A stretch of DNA of 64,000 nt, taken from assembly GCF_037102585.1 (NCBI RefSeq), contig NW_027043829.1, positions 1,674,001-1,738,000 of the forward strand, written 5' to 3'. Positions 20,792-32,600 of the stretch are shown here, piece by piece (position 1 is the stretch's first letter; each line of letters starts with the position of its first letter). This DNA is from Saccharomycopsis crataegensis. Its lineage: Eukaryota; Ascomycota; Saccharomycetes; Ascoideales; Saccharomycopsidaceae. The position numbers were made by a program, and so were the translations under genes. The notes beneath the pieces are model-generated. The model did no database searches and had not been told where the DNA came from. It saw nothing but the letters and a program-made list of their open reading frames with translations.

Positions 20792-23365
20792 ATGTCTGCT
20801 GGTAAGTACACTATTGATACTAATTTTTTTTTTATTGAACCTGTTTGATACTAACTTCTCTCATTAGACCCTAATGGAACTGCCACTAATGGCACTGCAA
20901 TTGTCACCTCGCCTTTAGAGGCGTCGTTATCAGGTTGGGACTCTAAACCAAAGGGACGTCGTGGCTCAGCTTTCGGCCTTGACGGATCTGCTCCATACCG
21001 TTCTGCCTTTGATAAACCAAACGCCGAAGTTGCTAGTATTGTATCTAGTCTTAGTGGAGTAAGCAATCACACTTTTGGTGGTGCAGGATCATCCAAACTA
21101 TTTCCTGGCAATAAAATTTTTGGCGATAACTTTAGTGATAATGATGAAATTTTTGGATCGGTTTCCAAAGGTGCATTGTCCGCCATTTCTCAACCTTTGA
21201 ATTTGGGGAAAAGCTCAAGATTACAATCCAACATTTTTGGTGCTGCCTCAATTAGCGGCGCTATCCCTTCTTCTATTGGTAATATTGGTGGATCAGGAAA
21301 CTTTTTGGATAAATTCTCATCTGTCGCTGAAGCAACGAAGGAAGTTGAAAATTTGTCCACTTTTGGAAGAATTTCTTTGACCGGGAAGAGAAGTGGGTTT
21401 TCTTCTAGAAGAACTAGTTTTTTAAACGATGAAGCTAGAACTTCTCCTTTATTGGAGAAGATTGGTTCTCCTAAATCAATCCATGAAAGTGTGAATGGCG
21501 GAACCTATCGTTCTACTTTATCTGAAAGAATCGACAGCATGTACAAGAGTCCTAACCAATCAAATACAAAATTGAGTGAAAACAGCTCAGAAAAGAGCTC
21601 TGTCAGTATTCAATTGGAACCTTCAAAGAATGAAAGCGAAGGCAAACAACAAATCCAACAAGGTGTTTTTCATAACGTTTGGAATCCTGCTTCTGCAACT
21701 TCTTTCACTCCAATGTTTAACGGTCAAGTTATGCAACAACCACCTTTTATGCCACCTCAACCTTATGGTCCATATGGTTTCCCAATGGGCCAATATCCAA
21801 TGCAAATGATGCAGCAAGGTCCACCACCTCCACCACCTTCAAATCTTCCACCACCAAGAGATGTTTTGGAAGCTGGACCGGAAGATGGCAAAAACTTAGA
21901 AGAAACTGGTTCTAATGAAAAAGAGGCACCATTGCCACTACCAAATCAACAACTACCACCACCACCACCTCCTCCAAATTTCCAAAATGGTGGTCCAATG
22001 ATGTTTCCAGGATTTAGCCCATATCCTCCAATGTTTGGCCTTCAAGGTCCATTTGATCCACAAAACCCACCACAATCACCATCTCCTAAACCAAACGGTC
22101 CACCACCATCATCTGGTGCTCCTCAAAACGGTCCAGTTGCTCCTGAAAATGCTAAGGCTTCCGGTGATAAGAGTGGCTCACCAACTCCAACCCCTCAATC
22201 AAACGGTTACCATAAGAAGAATGGTCGTAAGAGTTCTCATTCTCCTCCAAATGGTCGTCGCAAGAATCATATTTACAGAAGTCCTTTGTTGGAACAATTC
22301 CGTAATGATAAATCCCATAGAAAATACACTTTGACTGACATTTTTGAGCACGCTATTGAGTTTTCCAAAGATCAGCACGGTTCAAGATTTATCCAACAAG
22401 AAATTGAACATGCTTCAGCCGAAGAAAAGGAAGTGTTTTTCAATCAAATTAGGGATGTTTCAGTTGATTTGATGACCGATGTCTTTGGTAACTATGTGAT
22501 CCAAAAATATTTTGAATTTGGTACTGTTATTCAAAAGGGTGTTTTATTTGATAACATGAAGGGGAAAATTTATGATTTGTCTTTACAAATGTACGGGTGC
22601 AGAGTTGTTCAAAGAGCTATTGGTAAGATTTCGTTGGAACAGCGTTTGGCGATTATTGATGAATTGAAGGACAATATTTTAGTTTGTGTCAAGGATCAAA
22701 ACGCCAACCACGTTATTCAAAAATCGATTGAAAGTATTCCATTCGAAAAAATTTCCTTTATTTTGGATAGCTTGAAGGATCATATTTACCACTTGTCTAC
22801 CAATCCGTATGGTTGCAGAGTTATCCAAAGATTATTGGAATACGGTAGCAAGAAGGATGAAGAAGTGATCTTGAATGAACTTTCAAGATATATTTTCTAC
22901 TTAATTCAAGATCAATATGGTAATTATGTCATCCAACACATTCTTGAAAATGGATCTAAGGAGGAAAGAGCCAAGATTTTTGATATTGTCAAGGAAAACG
23001 TGGTGAATTTCTCTAAACATAAATTTGCTTCCAACGTGGTTGAAAAGACTGTTTACTATGGTGATTCGGAAGAGAGGAGCTTGATTTTGGATGAAGTTCT
23101 CAAGGGAAATTTCCAAAATGACGATTCCCCTGTTGGTGATGAAACTCCTTTAGCATTAATGATGAAGGACCAATTTGCTAATTATGTGGTTCAAAAATTA
23201 GTGGAAGTTACTGCTGATGAAAATTCAAAGAGAATTTTGATTAGAAAGATCAGAATCTGTTTGAACCAAATTTCTTCATCTAACTCCTATGGTAAACATT
23301 TAGCTTCCATAGAGAAATTGATTGCTTTGGCTGAATCAGCTTCCAAGGAACTTCATATGAAGTGA
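20792..23365 (+). CDS. PUF3: Puf3-type Pumilio RNA-binding protein (one intron)
   Basis: Exon 1 is 20792-20801 (ATG TCT GCT G) and exon 2 is 20868-23365, giving 835 residues. Without splicing the frame stops within the intron. The N-terminus carries EVASIVSSLSGVS, the short motif found at the start of yeast Puf3. The middle is Pro/Gln/Asn-rich and low complexity. Eight Pumilio repeats fill roughly residues 475-825. The base-reading triplets, repeats 1 to 8, are S-R-Q, N-Y-Q, C-R-Q, N-H-Q, C-R-Q, N-Y-Q, S-N-E and N-Y-Q. By the known PUF code these read 5'-UGUAUAUA-3', a Puf3-class site. In the family Puf3 binds the 3' UTRs of nuclear mRNAs for mitochondrial proteins, near the mitochondrial surface, and controls their decay or translation. 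It is convergent with TSC2. Confidence 0.93.
20802..20867 (+). other. PUF3 intron, 66 nt
   Basis: The donor is GTAAGT (20802), the branch site a perfect TACTAAC (20849-20855) and the acceptor TTAG ending at 20867. The intron is phase 1, after only ten coding bases, typical of yeast 5'-end introns. Removing it joins the ATG to the long open frame. Confidence 0.95.
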
Positions 23366-23729
23366 GGTAATTCATTTACTTTTGCTTGAGCTTTCCCTGT
23401 ATGTATGCTTTTTTTTTTTTCTTGTTTTTTTCAAGTTTCTTATCTCTGTTATTATTGATACTCTTCTAATTGTTCTTTTTTTTTGTTTTCACTCAATTTC
23501 TTATTCTTGATTACGATTGTACATAGCTTATTTTTTTTTTTCTGAATATTAAATAATACAGCATATAAATATTTATTACATACATACAAAAAGACAAAGA
23601 AGCGGTTTTGAATTGACCATCGTATTTATTAAATACTATTTAAAGAATTATAAGCTCCCTCCTATAACTAAGTGTGAAGAAAAAAAAAAAAAGAAGAAAA
23701 AAAAAGTAGGAAATAAATAAACGCGCACT
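23366..23729. terminator. Convergent 3' ends of PUF3 and TSC2
   Basis: This 364-bp stretch between two stop codons is dominated by T-tracts on the PUF3 side (23409-23427, 23477-23486, 23529-23542) and A-tracts on the TSC2 side (23680-23706). It also has TATATA-like efficiency elements and TTATTAAATA near 23624. No gene is apparent. Confidence 0.5.
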
Positions 23730-26700
23730 TCAAGAATAAGAAGTGAAATCAAGCACTGAAAGCAACTTCTCTTTGGTGTCTTCTTCACCAGTGGTGCTTT
23801 CGGTTGATTTTTGTGGTGGTTGACTAAAAGAACTGAAGAATGACATATTTTCCGCGGCTTTCTTACTTCTCTTTGCTGCTTCTTCATTCTTAGATTCCTC
23901 ATAATACTTTTGCACCCGTTGTTTTATCTTCATGATTTCATGGTATCTATCAGACCAATTATTTTCCACCGAATAGTCACGAGAGTTCCAGATCTGGGCA
24001 AATTGATTAGTGATCAATGCAATGTTTCTCACAAACACCGGCAATTGCTTAAGAGAAATGGTTTTCAAACGACACGTCGAGAAAATCTTCGGTAATCCTG
24101 GCTTCAAATACGTTCGGACTTGGAAAAACTTTTCCGTGGAACCATCAGCACCAAACAACAACCCATCCTCCATATTGGCAGATTCCCCGTCATCATCGTC
24201 ACCAACTTCAGTGACACTATCATCTTCGTAAGGCGATGAGTAATCTTCGGTCTTTAAACTGACTGGGGTGATGACAATATTGATAAATGTAAATTCACTC
24301 CTGATGAGATTGAAATTGAACGGTTTTCCAGACTCATCAAAAAAAATGTTAATAAAGTCATTACCAATATGACTTTTCTTTATCATCCAACTATCAGAGT
24401 TTTTCGATGGCATTAAGGTAGTGGTATGGAACAATAATTGTGACACCTTATCGTCCCAGCAATAAGCGTATTCACCATCGATATCAGCATTCAACCCACC
24501 AGTGTAGAATGTGGTGTTATTCTTCAAACTTATCAATTCGCCAATGTTCGACAAGAAGTCGTGGTACTCTTTAGACCCCACGGTATTCAACAAGATTTCT
24601 TGTTCGTTCAGCTGTCCTGGTCCAATATAAATCAACCCGGCTTTGTACATGTTGATCAATGGCTTCTTATCAAACAATTCAATGCTTCTTCTGAATTCCG
24701 TTTGATCAGGAATCAAGATCGGCGCCCGCTCGATATCCGAAAAGATATGCGCGAGCAATTGCAAGAAAATATAACTTTCAGTAAATAAACCATCATTAGT
24801 ATCGGCAAACTCCACCAAATTTTGCAAAGGCACCATCGCCGGATCCGGGGCAAGCTCGAATTTCGTGGTACCGGTTGGTCTCCTAACTGTGACGATCGAT
24901 TTCCCAGTAACTTTATGCGTCATGATGGAAATGATGCTAATACCAAAGATCCATCTGGAAATAGAAATCGAAGTGTCCCCGTGGTCAAGCTTCTCTTTGA
25001 TCAATTGGAATCGCAAGTCCAAGTTGGTATAGGTGAATCTTTGGATGAATTCAATCAAAATAATGCACGCAGATTCAACATCTTTGCCACCTTCATGGTT
25101 AAGATCCAATAAGCATTTGATAATAAACGGCGCCAACTGTTTTCTTGTTTTCATTTTGAGTTTAAGAAACCATCCAGAAATGACATTGTACGACAATGCA
25201 CTAAAATAACTGGCGAGTTTTTTCGATTCTGCAGACGCCTTCTCTTCTTTTAAATCCTCGTCATATTTTGTAGCGATACTGTGTTGTTCATTAGAGGTTT
25301 GAATGAATCTGAATGCCATTGCAAAAATCGGTTTATAATCGTCTACCAGGAAATTTGAAGTAATATCGGTCATATGCGACAAAGATAACAAAAATTCCAA
25401 AATGTGAGGGGTCGCGTCAGCATTCGAAATATGTTGCTGCAATCTCCAAAGGATCGGTTGAATGTATCTTTTCATTGACCATGGGATTTGATAACAACAA
25501 GCTGGCAAAGTATGAATACACAAAACACCAATATTTTCAAAATTATCAAGACAATTGACCAACACATGAACCACTTGGTGCTGCTCATCCGGTGAAAAAA
25601 GCGCTGAATGAACCACGACTCTCGGCAATAGTCTCACCAAAGTCATTTGCAACAATACCTTATCCTCCTTCTCTATGGTTTTCCCATTGATGGTTCTTAT
25701 TGTTAACTGTTCACACGCCTTTTTCCTGACATTTCTAATGTAATTTGCGGAATTGCGATACAAAGGAATATTGGATAATTGCAAAATACAAGAGTACCAA
25801 ATGAAAATCATCATTGTGATTCCGGCAGATCCTTGAATGATGTCAAGCACAACATTGAAATACTCATTAATATCAATCTCAGTAACATCAGTCTCATCGT
25901 TTTTTGCTGTCCCTTTAATTTTCACAGAATCTGAAATTTTGATAAGTAAATCCTTGGGAATAAAGTCCAATTTCTCCGATAAAAAGATGATCTTGGATAC
26001 AAGTTGCTTGTGCTTATCACTGAACCCAGTGGACTTATTTGATGATTGCTGCTCTATGAGGATATTGTATTCTCTTTTTGTAGCATCGAAGTAGATATAG
26101 CCCAGTTCAGTAGCTCTCAATCTTGAAAAGCAATCAAGTATCACAAATAGAATTTCAAAAAGCTTAGACCCTTCTGCACTTTCGAGAAATGCTTTATCAT
26201 CACAATTTCTGGTGAAGAAATCCGCGATGAATTTGAAAATATCCAACAAAAGATCAAATATCGTTTTAGCCTTTTTACCACTATCTTTGATTTGCGCGCC
26301 GTCACTGATTTCGTATCCATCTGTTGACTTATAATCTAAACATCTCTCTTTATCATCAATTGTTACAGAAGATTTGATAAATAATGTAATCAAGAGCGTT
26401 ACTAGTTGGGAAAGATTATCAAGAGGCATTATTCCATTAACATCAGCAGCATTATCCACTTTTTCATCATCAGTATCTGGATCCTGCTTAGTGTCAACCC
26501 TTTTCCAATTAACAATATCATGAAAGAGGTTTTCTACTAATAATATCTCAAAGTATTTATGCTTCAGCACAATCAACAGGTTTCCCAAAGCTTTCAATAA
26601 AAAGTTGACGATTTGAGGATCATTCTCACTTTTCAAAAATGGGTCTTGTCCCTCACCAATACCAAATAAGCATAAAACCAATGACCATAGCTTTTCATTA

Positions 26701-29063
26701 TCACCATAGAAGTCAAAATGAAAGTCAATCATGTTTTGAATTGTTTTCAACATCAATAACTTTACTTCATCAAATGATTTCACATCATCTACACGATATA
26801 AATATGCTCTTGAATTTAGGGGCGGGCAAAACAAATTGGATTTGAGACTTTTTATAATCGTCGCAAATTCTAAATGGTCCTCAGACATGTACCTGCTCCC
26901 TTTTTCAAAACTCTTCAAGAAAATAGACCAATTATCAGATGTCAATAAATCTGTCTTTGAAAAGAAAAACTCCGAAAGATCAGCGGTCTCAAGTTGTGTT
27001 GAATATCTCAAATCCTTAGAGTAACTTTGGAGCTTATTGATGATATCTCTATAAATGTGAATCAATTCAAAAAAATGTAACTCGGATTCTGTAAGAATAA
27101 GTGCGATTTGCTGCTCGCCATGTAGTTCGATGAGCTTTTCAAGGTTTTGACTATAAGATCTACCATCCTTAAATAAATTTGGATAAATGCTGGTCAAATC
27201 TTCCCTCACATCAATAGTTGTTGTATAAATTAGATCTAAAATATCCAAAATCGAGTAAGAAGAACTTTCTTCTTGCAATTCAAGTCCCGAGACATTGTCA
27301 ATACTATCACTGCTCAAATTAGATACATCAAGAGAAACATTTTTGGAATCAATAGAAAGAGTATCAGTTCGCAGCTCATAAAAGAATAAATATTCGGGAA
27401 TTTCTTTGAATAATGAATCCTGTATCAAGAAGCTTATGAATGAAAGAATAGTCTTATTAGTGGCAATGCTTGTTTGCTTGAGCAGTTCTAAATTTTCGCT
27501 ATTCTTAACTTTCTCCGATCCTGCTTTTGATTCGACAGCTGACAAAACATCGGTGGTATTTTCAGAGCTATTCAACCCAGAAATTTTTGCATATAGAGCA
27601 TTGATGAGCGCCTGAAATTTATAGGACGATGGGTCAAATATAAATTTATCTTTCTCCTGAAGCAACTCAAAATTATTTTCCAGAATATAAGACTTCATGA
27701 GTCTCAATAGTCCAGATAATACATAGTACCCAAACTCTACTGAATTTAAATCTTTCGGCTGCTTTTCTATTTTGTGACCTCGAGCCAAAGATTTAGAAAT
27801 TAGTGGGAAGTATTTTTCCAACCCCAGAGGTTCAACCACCCGTTTCAGGCTTGATAATCTTTCAGTATTCTCGCCATTCAATTCAGCAAATGTTTTTGTA
27901 AACATGTCTTTATAAGAGACAATCTGAGTATCATCATCGTCAATATCATTTGAGGGTTTCATTGACTGGTCAAAAGTTAAATGGTCTTCAAAATTGCACG
28001 TTTCTATTAATTCCGTCATTACCAAAAATGTAAGTTGACAGCAGTTTTCACTTCTAATTAAAGATCGGAATATACCCCCAATTATTATTGAATATTTTTC
28101 CCCCTGGTTATAGAAGTAGAATAACAACGCCAAAATCCTTGAAAATGTGGATACTGGCAAAAATGCATAACCCAACGCGGTGTTGATGAAATTGAAAATC
28201 TCGTTAATGAGCAAATGGGAATCTTCAAAATCAGGAGTAATCAAGGCCAATCGAACCAAAGACTTAATGGTGAGGGCCAAAACATTATTATCGAAAATGT
28301 GTGATCTGTCATCTCTCAAGAGAACGCACAATTTATTGACAAATTCTCCAAGAACCTGCACGTTCTCATTGGTTTGGATTAAAACATCACACGAAAGTAT
28401 ATCAATGACAAACTGGGCTATCGATCGCGATCCCATAAGCTCCATATTCCTATTGAGGAAGCTTCCTTCCGAAGAAAATATACTGAATGTATCACCGCCC
28501 ATTTCTTTGGCAAAATTAAACGACAAGCCCCGAAGCTCATCGAGCAATTTACTGTCCACTAGCTTGTAGAAGCATTTTAAAAATGATTTGATGTTTGGAT
28601 CTAAATATGTCGGCGTAACCTGACAGAAATAAAAGAGATCACTGATGTATCTGACAAGGATTGATAGCTGATTCAAGTCATCGTACTCGATGCATGTGTA
28701 CAAAAGATCGATCACCGCCTTCCGGAGCTTATCGTAATTGCTGTAAGAATTGGCATCATTATCTATTTGAAAAAGAATTTGTCTTGCCGGTATCCAGGTT
28801 TCAAGAATAGACGAAATGGAATGATTTTCCACCGATTCTTTGAGCTTGAGAATAATCTCTAATTTCTTGTGATTGTCAGCGGTTTTCAACTCATTTATTA
28901 GCACTGGTTGTTGCGCTGAGCCTCCCACGGCGGTTGCCATGACAGGCGGAGGTTTTCTGGTATCATTTCCTCCGGCCAAAGTCTTCTTAAATGATTTTTT
29001 GAGAACTTTGAAGAAGCTATAGTTAGCACTTGCCGGCTTTTGGGTTCCCTTGGACGTAGACAT
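23730..29063 (-). CDS. TSC2: Tuberin homologue (Tsc2), Rheb GTPase-activating protein
   Basis: The protein has 1,777 residues from the ATG at 29061-29063; the frame extends 14 codons further only through a non-ATG start. Most of it is alpha-helical HEAT-like sequence, as in tuberin. The C-terminal Rap/Rheb GAP domain is clear: TFYTGGLNADIDGEYAYCW, then a KSHIGNDFINIFFDESG block (HIGND at about 1565-1569) that carries the catalytic 'asparagine thumb' and ends in FINIVITP. An acidic insertion (DDDDGE) splits the end of that domain. In the family Tsc2 partners Tsc1 and switches off Rheb, lowering TORC1 activity when nutrients or amino acids are scarce. S. cerevisiae lacks a clear Tsc2, whereas fission yeast and Candida-type yeasts keep it. 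CACGTG lies 254 bp upstream. Confidence 0.88.
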   Translation of the reverse strand: MSTSKGTQKPASANYSFFKVLKKSFKKTLAGGNDTRKPPPVMATAVGGSAQQPVLINELKTADNHKKLEIILKLKESVENHSISSILETWIPARQILFQIDNDANSYSNYDKLRKAVIDLLYTCIEYDDLNQLSILVRYISDLFYFCQVTPTYLDPNIKSFLKCFYKLVDSKLLDELRGLSFNFAKEMGGDTFSIFSSEGSFLNRNMELMGSRSIAQFVIDILSCDVLIQTNENVQVLGEFVNKLCVLLRDDRSHIFDNNVLALTIKSLVRLALITPDFEDSHLLINEIFNFINTALGYAFLPVSTFSRILALLFYFYNQGEKYSIIIGGIFRSLIRSENCCQLTFLVMTELIETCNFEDHLTFDQSMKPSNDIDDDDTQIVSYKDMFTKTFAELNGENTERLSSLKRVVEPLGLEKYFPLISKSLARGHKIEKQPKDLNSVEFGYYVLSGLLRLMKSYILENNFELLQEKDKFIFDPSSYKFQALINALYAKISGLNSSENTTDVLSAVESKAGSEKVKNSENLELLKQTSIATNKTILSFISFLIQDSLFKEIPEYLFFYELRTDTLSIDSKNVSLDVSNLSSDSIDNVSGLELQEESSSYSILDILDLIYTTTIDVREDLTSIYPNLFKDGRSYSQNLEKLIELHGEQQIALILTESELHFFELIHIYRDIINKLQSYSKDLRYSTQLETADLSEFFFSKTDLLTSDNWSIFLKSFEKGSRYMSEDHLEFATIIKSLKSNLFCPPLNSRAYLYRVDDVKSFDEVKLLMLKTIQNMIDFHFDFYGDNEKLWSLVLCLFGIGEGQDPFLKSENDPQIVNFLLKALGNLLIVLKHKYFEILLVENLFHDIVNWKRVDTKQDPDTDDEKVDNAADVNGIMPLDNLSQLVTLLITLFIKSSVTIDDKERCLDYKSTDGYEISDGAQIKDSGKKAKTIFDLLLDIFKFIADFFTRNCDDKAFLESAEGSKLFEILFVILDCFSRLRATELGYIYFDATKREYNILIEQQSSNKSTGFSDKHKQLVSKIIFLSEKLDFIPKDLLIKISDSVKIKGTAKNDETDVTEIDINEYFNVVLDIIQGSAGITMMIFIWYSCILQLSNIPLYRNSANYIRNVRKKACEQLTIRTINGKTIEKEDKVLLQMTLVRLLPRVVVHSALFSPDEQHQVVHVLVNCLDNFENIGVLCIHTLPACCYQIPWSMKRYIQPILWRLQQHISNADATPHILEFLLSLSHMTDITSNFLVDDYKPIFAMAFRFIQTSNEQHSIATKYDEDLKEEKASAESKKLASYFSALSYNVISGWFLKLKMKTRKQLAPFIIKCLLDLNHEGGKDVESACIILIEFIQRFTYTNLDLRFQLIKEKLDHGDTSISISRWIFGISIISIMTHKVTGKSIVTVRRPTGTTKFELAPDPAMVPLQNLVEFADTNDGLFTESYIFLQLLAHIFSDIERAPILIPDQTEFRRSIELFDKKPLINMYKAGLIYIGPGQLNEQEILLNTVGSKEYHDFLSNIGELISLKNNTTFYTGGLNADIDGEYAYCWDDKVSQLLFHTTTLMPSKNSDSWMIKKSHIGNDFINIFFDESGKPFNFNLIRSEFTFINIVITPVSLKTEDYSSPYEDDSVTEVGDDDDGESANMEDGLLFGADGSTEKFFQVRTYLKPGLPKIFSTCRLKTISLKQLPVFVRNIALITNQFAQIWNSRDYSVENNWSDRYHEIMKIKQRVQKYYEESKNEEAAKRSKKAAENMSFFSSFSQPPQKSTESTTGEEDTKEKLLSVLDFTSYS

Positions 29064-29693
29064 TGCTGATCTTGGTGCAATTAAGCAATCAATTCCATAG
29101 GACAAGCTTCCTATACTCTAAAAATAACAAGAGTCAAAAAGAAGAGTGAGTGCCTATTGTGGATTATGAAGAGTTCGTGTTGCTAGATGATGATGAGAGT
29201 TCAACTATTTCAACAAGATGATAATGCATCTATAGGGAATAGATTCTTCAGCCCTGTCAAAAAAAAAAAAAAAAAAAAGAGAGTGCCTGGAAAATATTTT
29301 TTTCTCTATTTGTGTTCACGTGACACTTTTACTATTTATCATCGGTTGGTTATTATTATTATTATTATTATATCTATTCACATAGTGATAATTGGCTAGT
29401 AGTAGTAATGGGAAAATTGTTTGTAAAGATAAGGGAAAACACCTTCAAAAGTATCGCAGACTGAACACCAAAGAAGAATCTTAATACCTAAGTTACAGAG
29501 CAAGAACACTCACATCAAGTCAAACTAAACACATGGACGAAGATCATTTCTCTATCTATATCACTTAATCATAACGGAGGGAAAATAAAGTGAAAGCGAA
29601 AATTAAAAACGAAAAAAAAAAGAAAATAAAATAAAGGGTAAAGCATGAACTAAAAAAAAAAAAGAACATAAAGGTAAATAAGCACCACGAAAA
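29064..29693. other. Intergenic, 630 bp: TSC2 promoter and CCH1 3' flank
   Basis: It contains A19 at 29260-29278, CACGTGAC at 29317-29324, (TTA)7-8 at 29350-29372 and A-rich 3' sequence near CCH1 (29590-29690). No gene seen. Confidence 0.55.
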
Positions 29694-32600
29694 TCAAATA
29701 TTTTCTTTTTCTCTGGCTCTTTTAGCATTCCAGTATCTCAAAAATCTCCAGCGCTCTATAAAAGTTTTTCTGGCGTAGTATCTCTTCTTTTTGGCAATTC
29801 TTTTATCTAGTTCATTCAATAATAAGTGGCGTTCTAAAAATTTCTTCAAACTTAGACAAGCACCGTCCTGAAACTGGGTATATAATGGGATTTGTCTCAA
29901 GACCTTTGTGAATGAAATCCCGGGATAGCCATTAATTTCCATATCGTAGATGGCTTCTTCCACAAACCTTTCAAATTGAACTTTACGGTGTCTGACTTTC
30001 TTAACATCAATCGAGTCCAAAGTAGTCGCCATGGCTCGGAAATCGATATCCCAAGCGTATGGGTCTTCCCGTCCATCACTAGTGTATTCTTCTGCCTTGG
30101 TGAACCAATTCTCACTAAGATTCTTGATGGATAAACGACCATCGTATAATTTAAATGACAAAACCCCATTGAGACTATGCAAGAAAACGTAAAAATCTCC
30201 TGGGCGAATGAATCCCGTGGCATCCGGGTCAAATTTCATCCAAACTTGCTTGAACTTTCTAATTTCTTGACGAGTGATCAATGAACAAGGACCAGTACGA
30301 TGGTACACATAACTAAAGTTCTCAACCACCAATGAAATAAACAAATTCAAGAAGATGAACATAGATATAACATTCCAACTAATGAAAAGAATATGCGCGT
30401 ACACGATATTCCCACAGTCACTATATTCATCTGTCGTTGTACAATATGGAGCGTCCACGTAATAATCATTCATGATGTCATTCCATCCTTCACCAAAACT
30501 CATTTTGAAAAGAAGTAGCAACGACTTGGTGACGGTACGAACATTCATGTTCCCACTGCCACTTGACCCTATTTTAGCCATTCCAAAAATCTGGTTAAGG
30601 GCGATAGCATAAGCCAAAAATAGAACAAACCAGGTAAAAAGCAAAGATAATAACGATGGAACACTGGCTGATGCAAATCTCAACAATAAACTAAGACGGT
30701 TACTTCTTTGGATAATAAATATCAATATCAAAAGGCAGAATGCTTTCGAAATATTAGAAATTATATTTGTTTTTGTTTCAAAGGTTGACAAAACAATAAT
30801 TTGGAAAACCCCGGCAAATCCTGACACAAACAATTGGAAGGCATCCCACCTATTTTTAAAGTCTGGAAAACCTTTGACATATTGCCTCAATGCACTATTA
30901 GTAAAGAAGAATGTAGCCGTGACTAAAAACATCACTTGTCTAAACAACTCGAGGGCCACACTGTTTTTTGAATCTTCCATCAACAACATTGCCAATTGGA
31001 TTGCCAAAAAAATATCATATGTCAATTGCCAAAACTTGTTTTTGTCAATGACAAGATTATAAACTGCCAATTTGAATGGGCCCAATAATTCTTTTTTTGG
31101 ACGAATTGATGGGGTGACTTGACGTAGCAATTTTTCAACCTCATTCCACGATTTTTGCTCACTTGTCAAGTAAGCATTTCCCGAAGTTCGTGCATAATTA
31201 CTAATAATGACAGAAACAAACAAATTCAAAATGAAGATCATAGCAAGAAACATGTAAACCACGATGAAAATTGCATTATATGGTTGAGCATATAGTGAAG
31301 GAGGTGTTCCAATACCAGTGCTCTGAGTCACATACCCCAAAAGATCCACCCAACCTTCAAGGGAAGAAACTTGGAAAAGGGAAGAGAAAGAATGTGGGAA
31401 GGAATCAAAGTAGAGGTAAGGGGGCTCGTAAACTCTTGGGGAAACGACATCCCAATTAAAAACCTGGTTTGAATATTCACCATAACATTGTGCTTGTGTT
31501 GATACCAGATCGTTACAAGACGACAATCTTCCATTGAATATATTGAGACCCCAGATGGAGAAAGGAAGCAACAAGCAAAAAGACACAGCAGCCGCACCAA
31601 GAATTTTACCGAACCCAGCAATAATAATTCTATGGAAAGTCTTTTTTGCAGTGCTGCTAATAGTTAAAAGTCTGAGAGCCCTAAGGGCCTTGAAACCTCT
31701 GACAATTCTCGATGAGTCGCCAATACCACGCACCGACAAGATCAAGTTCAACCATAGAGTGACAAGCACCAATAAATCTAGGACATTCCAAGATGAGCGA
31801 AGCATAGCATTTGGGGTATAAATGAAACCATCGGCAATAATTTTGATAATAGCCTCGATCAAGAAAAGTAATGCAAATGCTAAATCACTGTACAAAGTCC
31901 AAAACCAAGTCTTATCGCTGGTGTTATGGGCATGAGTGTACAATGGAGTGGCATAACAAGCAAGAACCACGATACACACCGTCCCTATAAGCATGATGGC
32001 ATTAAAAATTTCACGAAGCCTTTTCTCTGGAGGTCTGCCACCAATTCTTTCACCCACAGCTGGATTAACAAACATTTGGCAAAAGCGACGTAAGCGGTTC
32101 TCTGGGGCAAAAACGTACAACACCATGTTAAAACTTGGATTTTTCTCAAGATAAGTGCGCTGACGTGCTGCCATAATTTTATCTTCCATGAGGATGTTTT
32201 TAGCAAGAACGTTTGGATTAATGCTATTTTCTATGTCCTCTTGTCTTTTTGCATAGAATGGATTGTCGGTGTAGAATCTGGTTGATCTTTCCCAAAATGC
32301 CATTGCTTTTTTCCATACTATATTGTTAAATATAAATTGTTGCTGGGCGCTATTCTGTCTTTGCTTCCCCGCTAATTCTGTCTGTTTTACTTCATCCTCA
32401 AGAAAAGAATCAACAAGGGTACCTGACATTAAAAGACCAAAAAGCTGATTCACGTCAGCGGCTTGCTTTTTCTTTAAATTGTTATTGTTACCATTTCCTT
32501 TCCAACGCAACCCTTTCTTAAGATTATCCAAGAAGTCCTCTTCTTTTTTATATAAATCTGCAGCCAAGCTTCTGATAAATGTTCTTACCTGATGCCTCTT

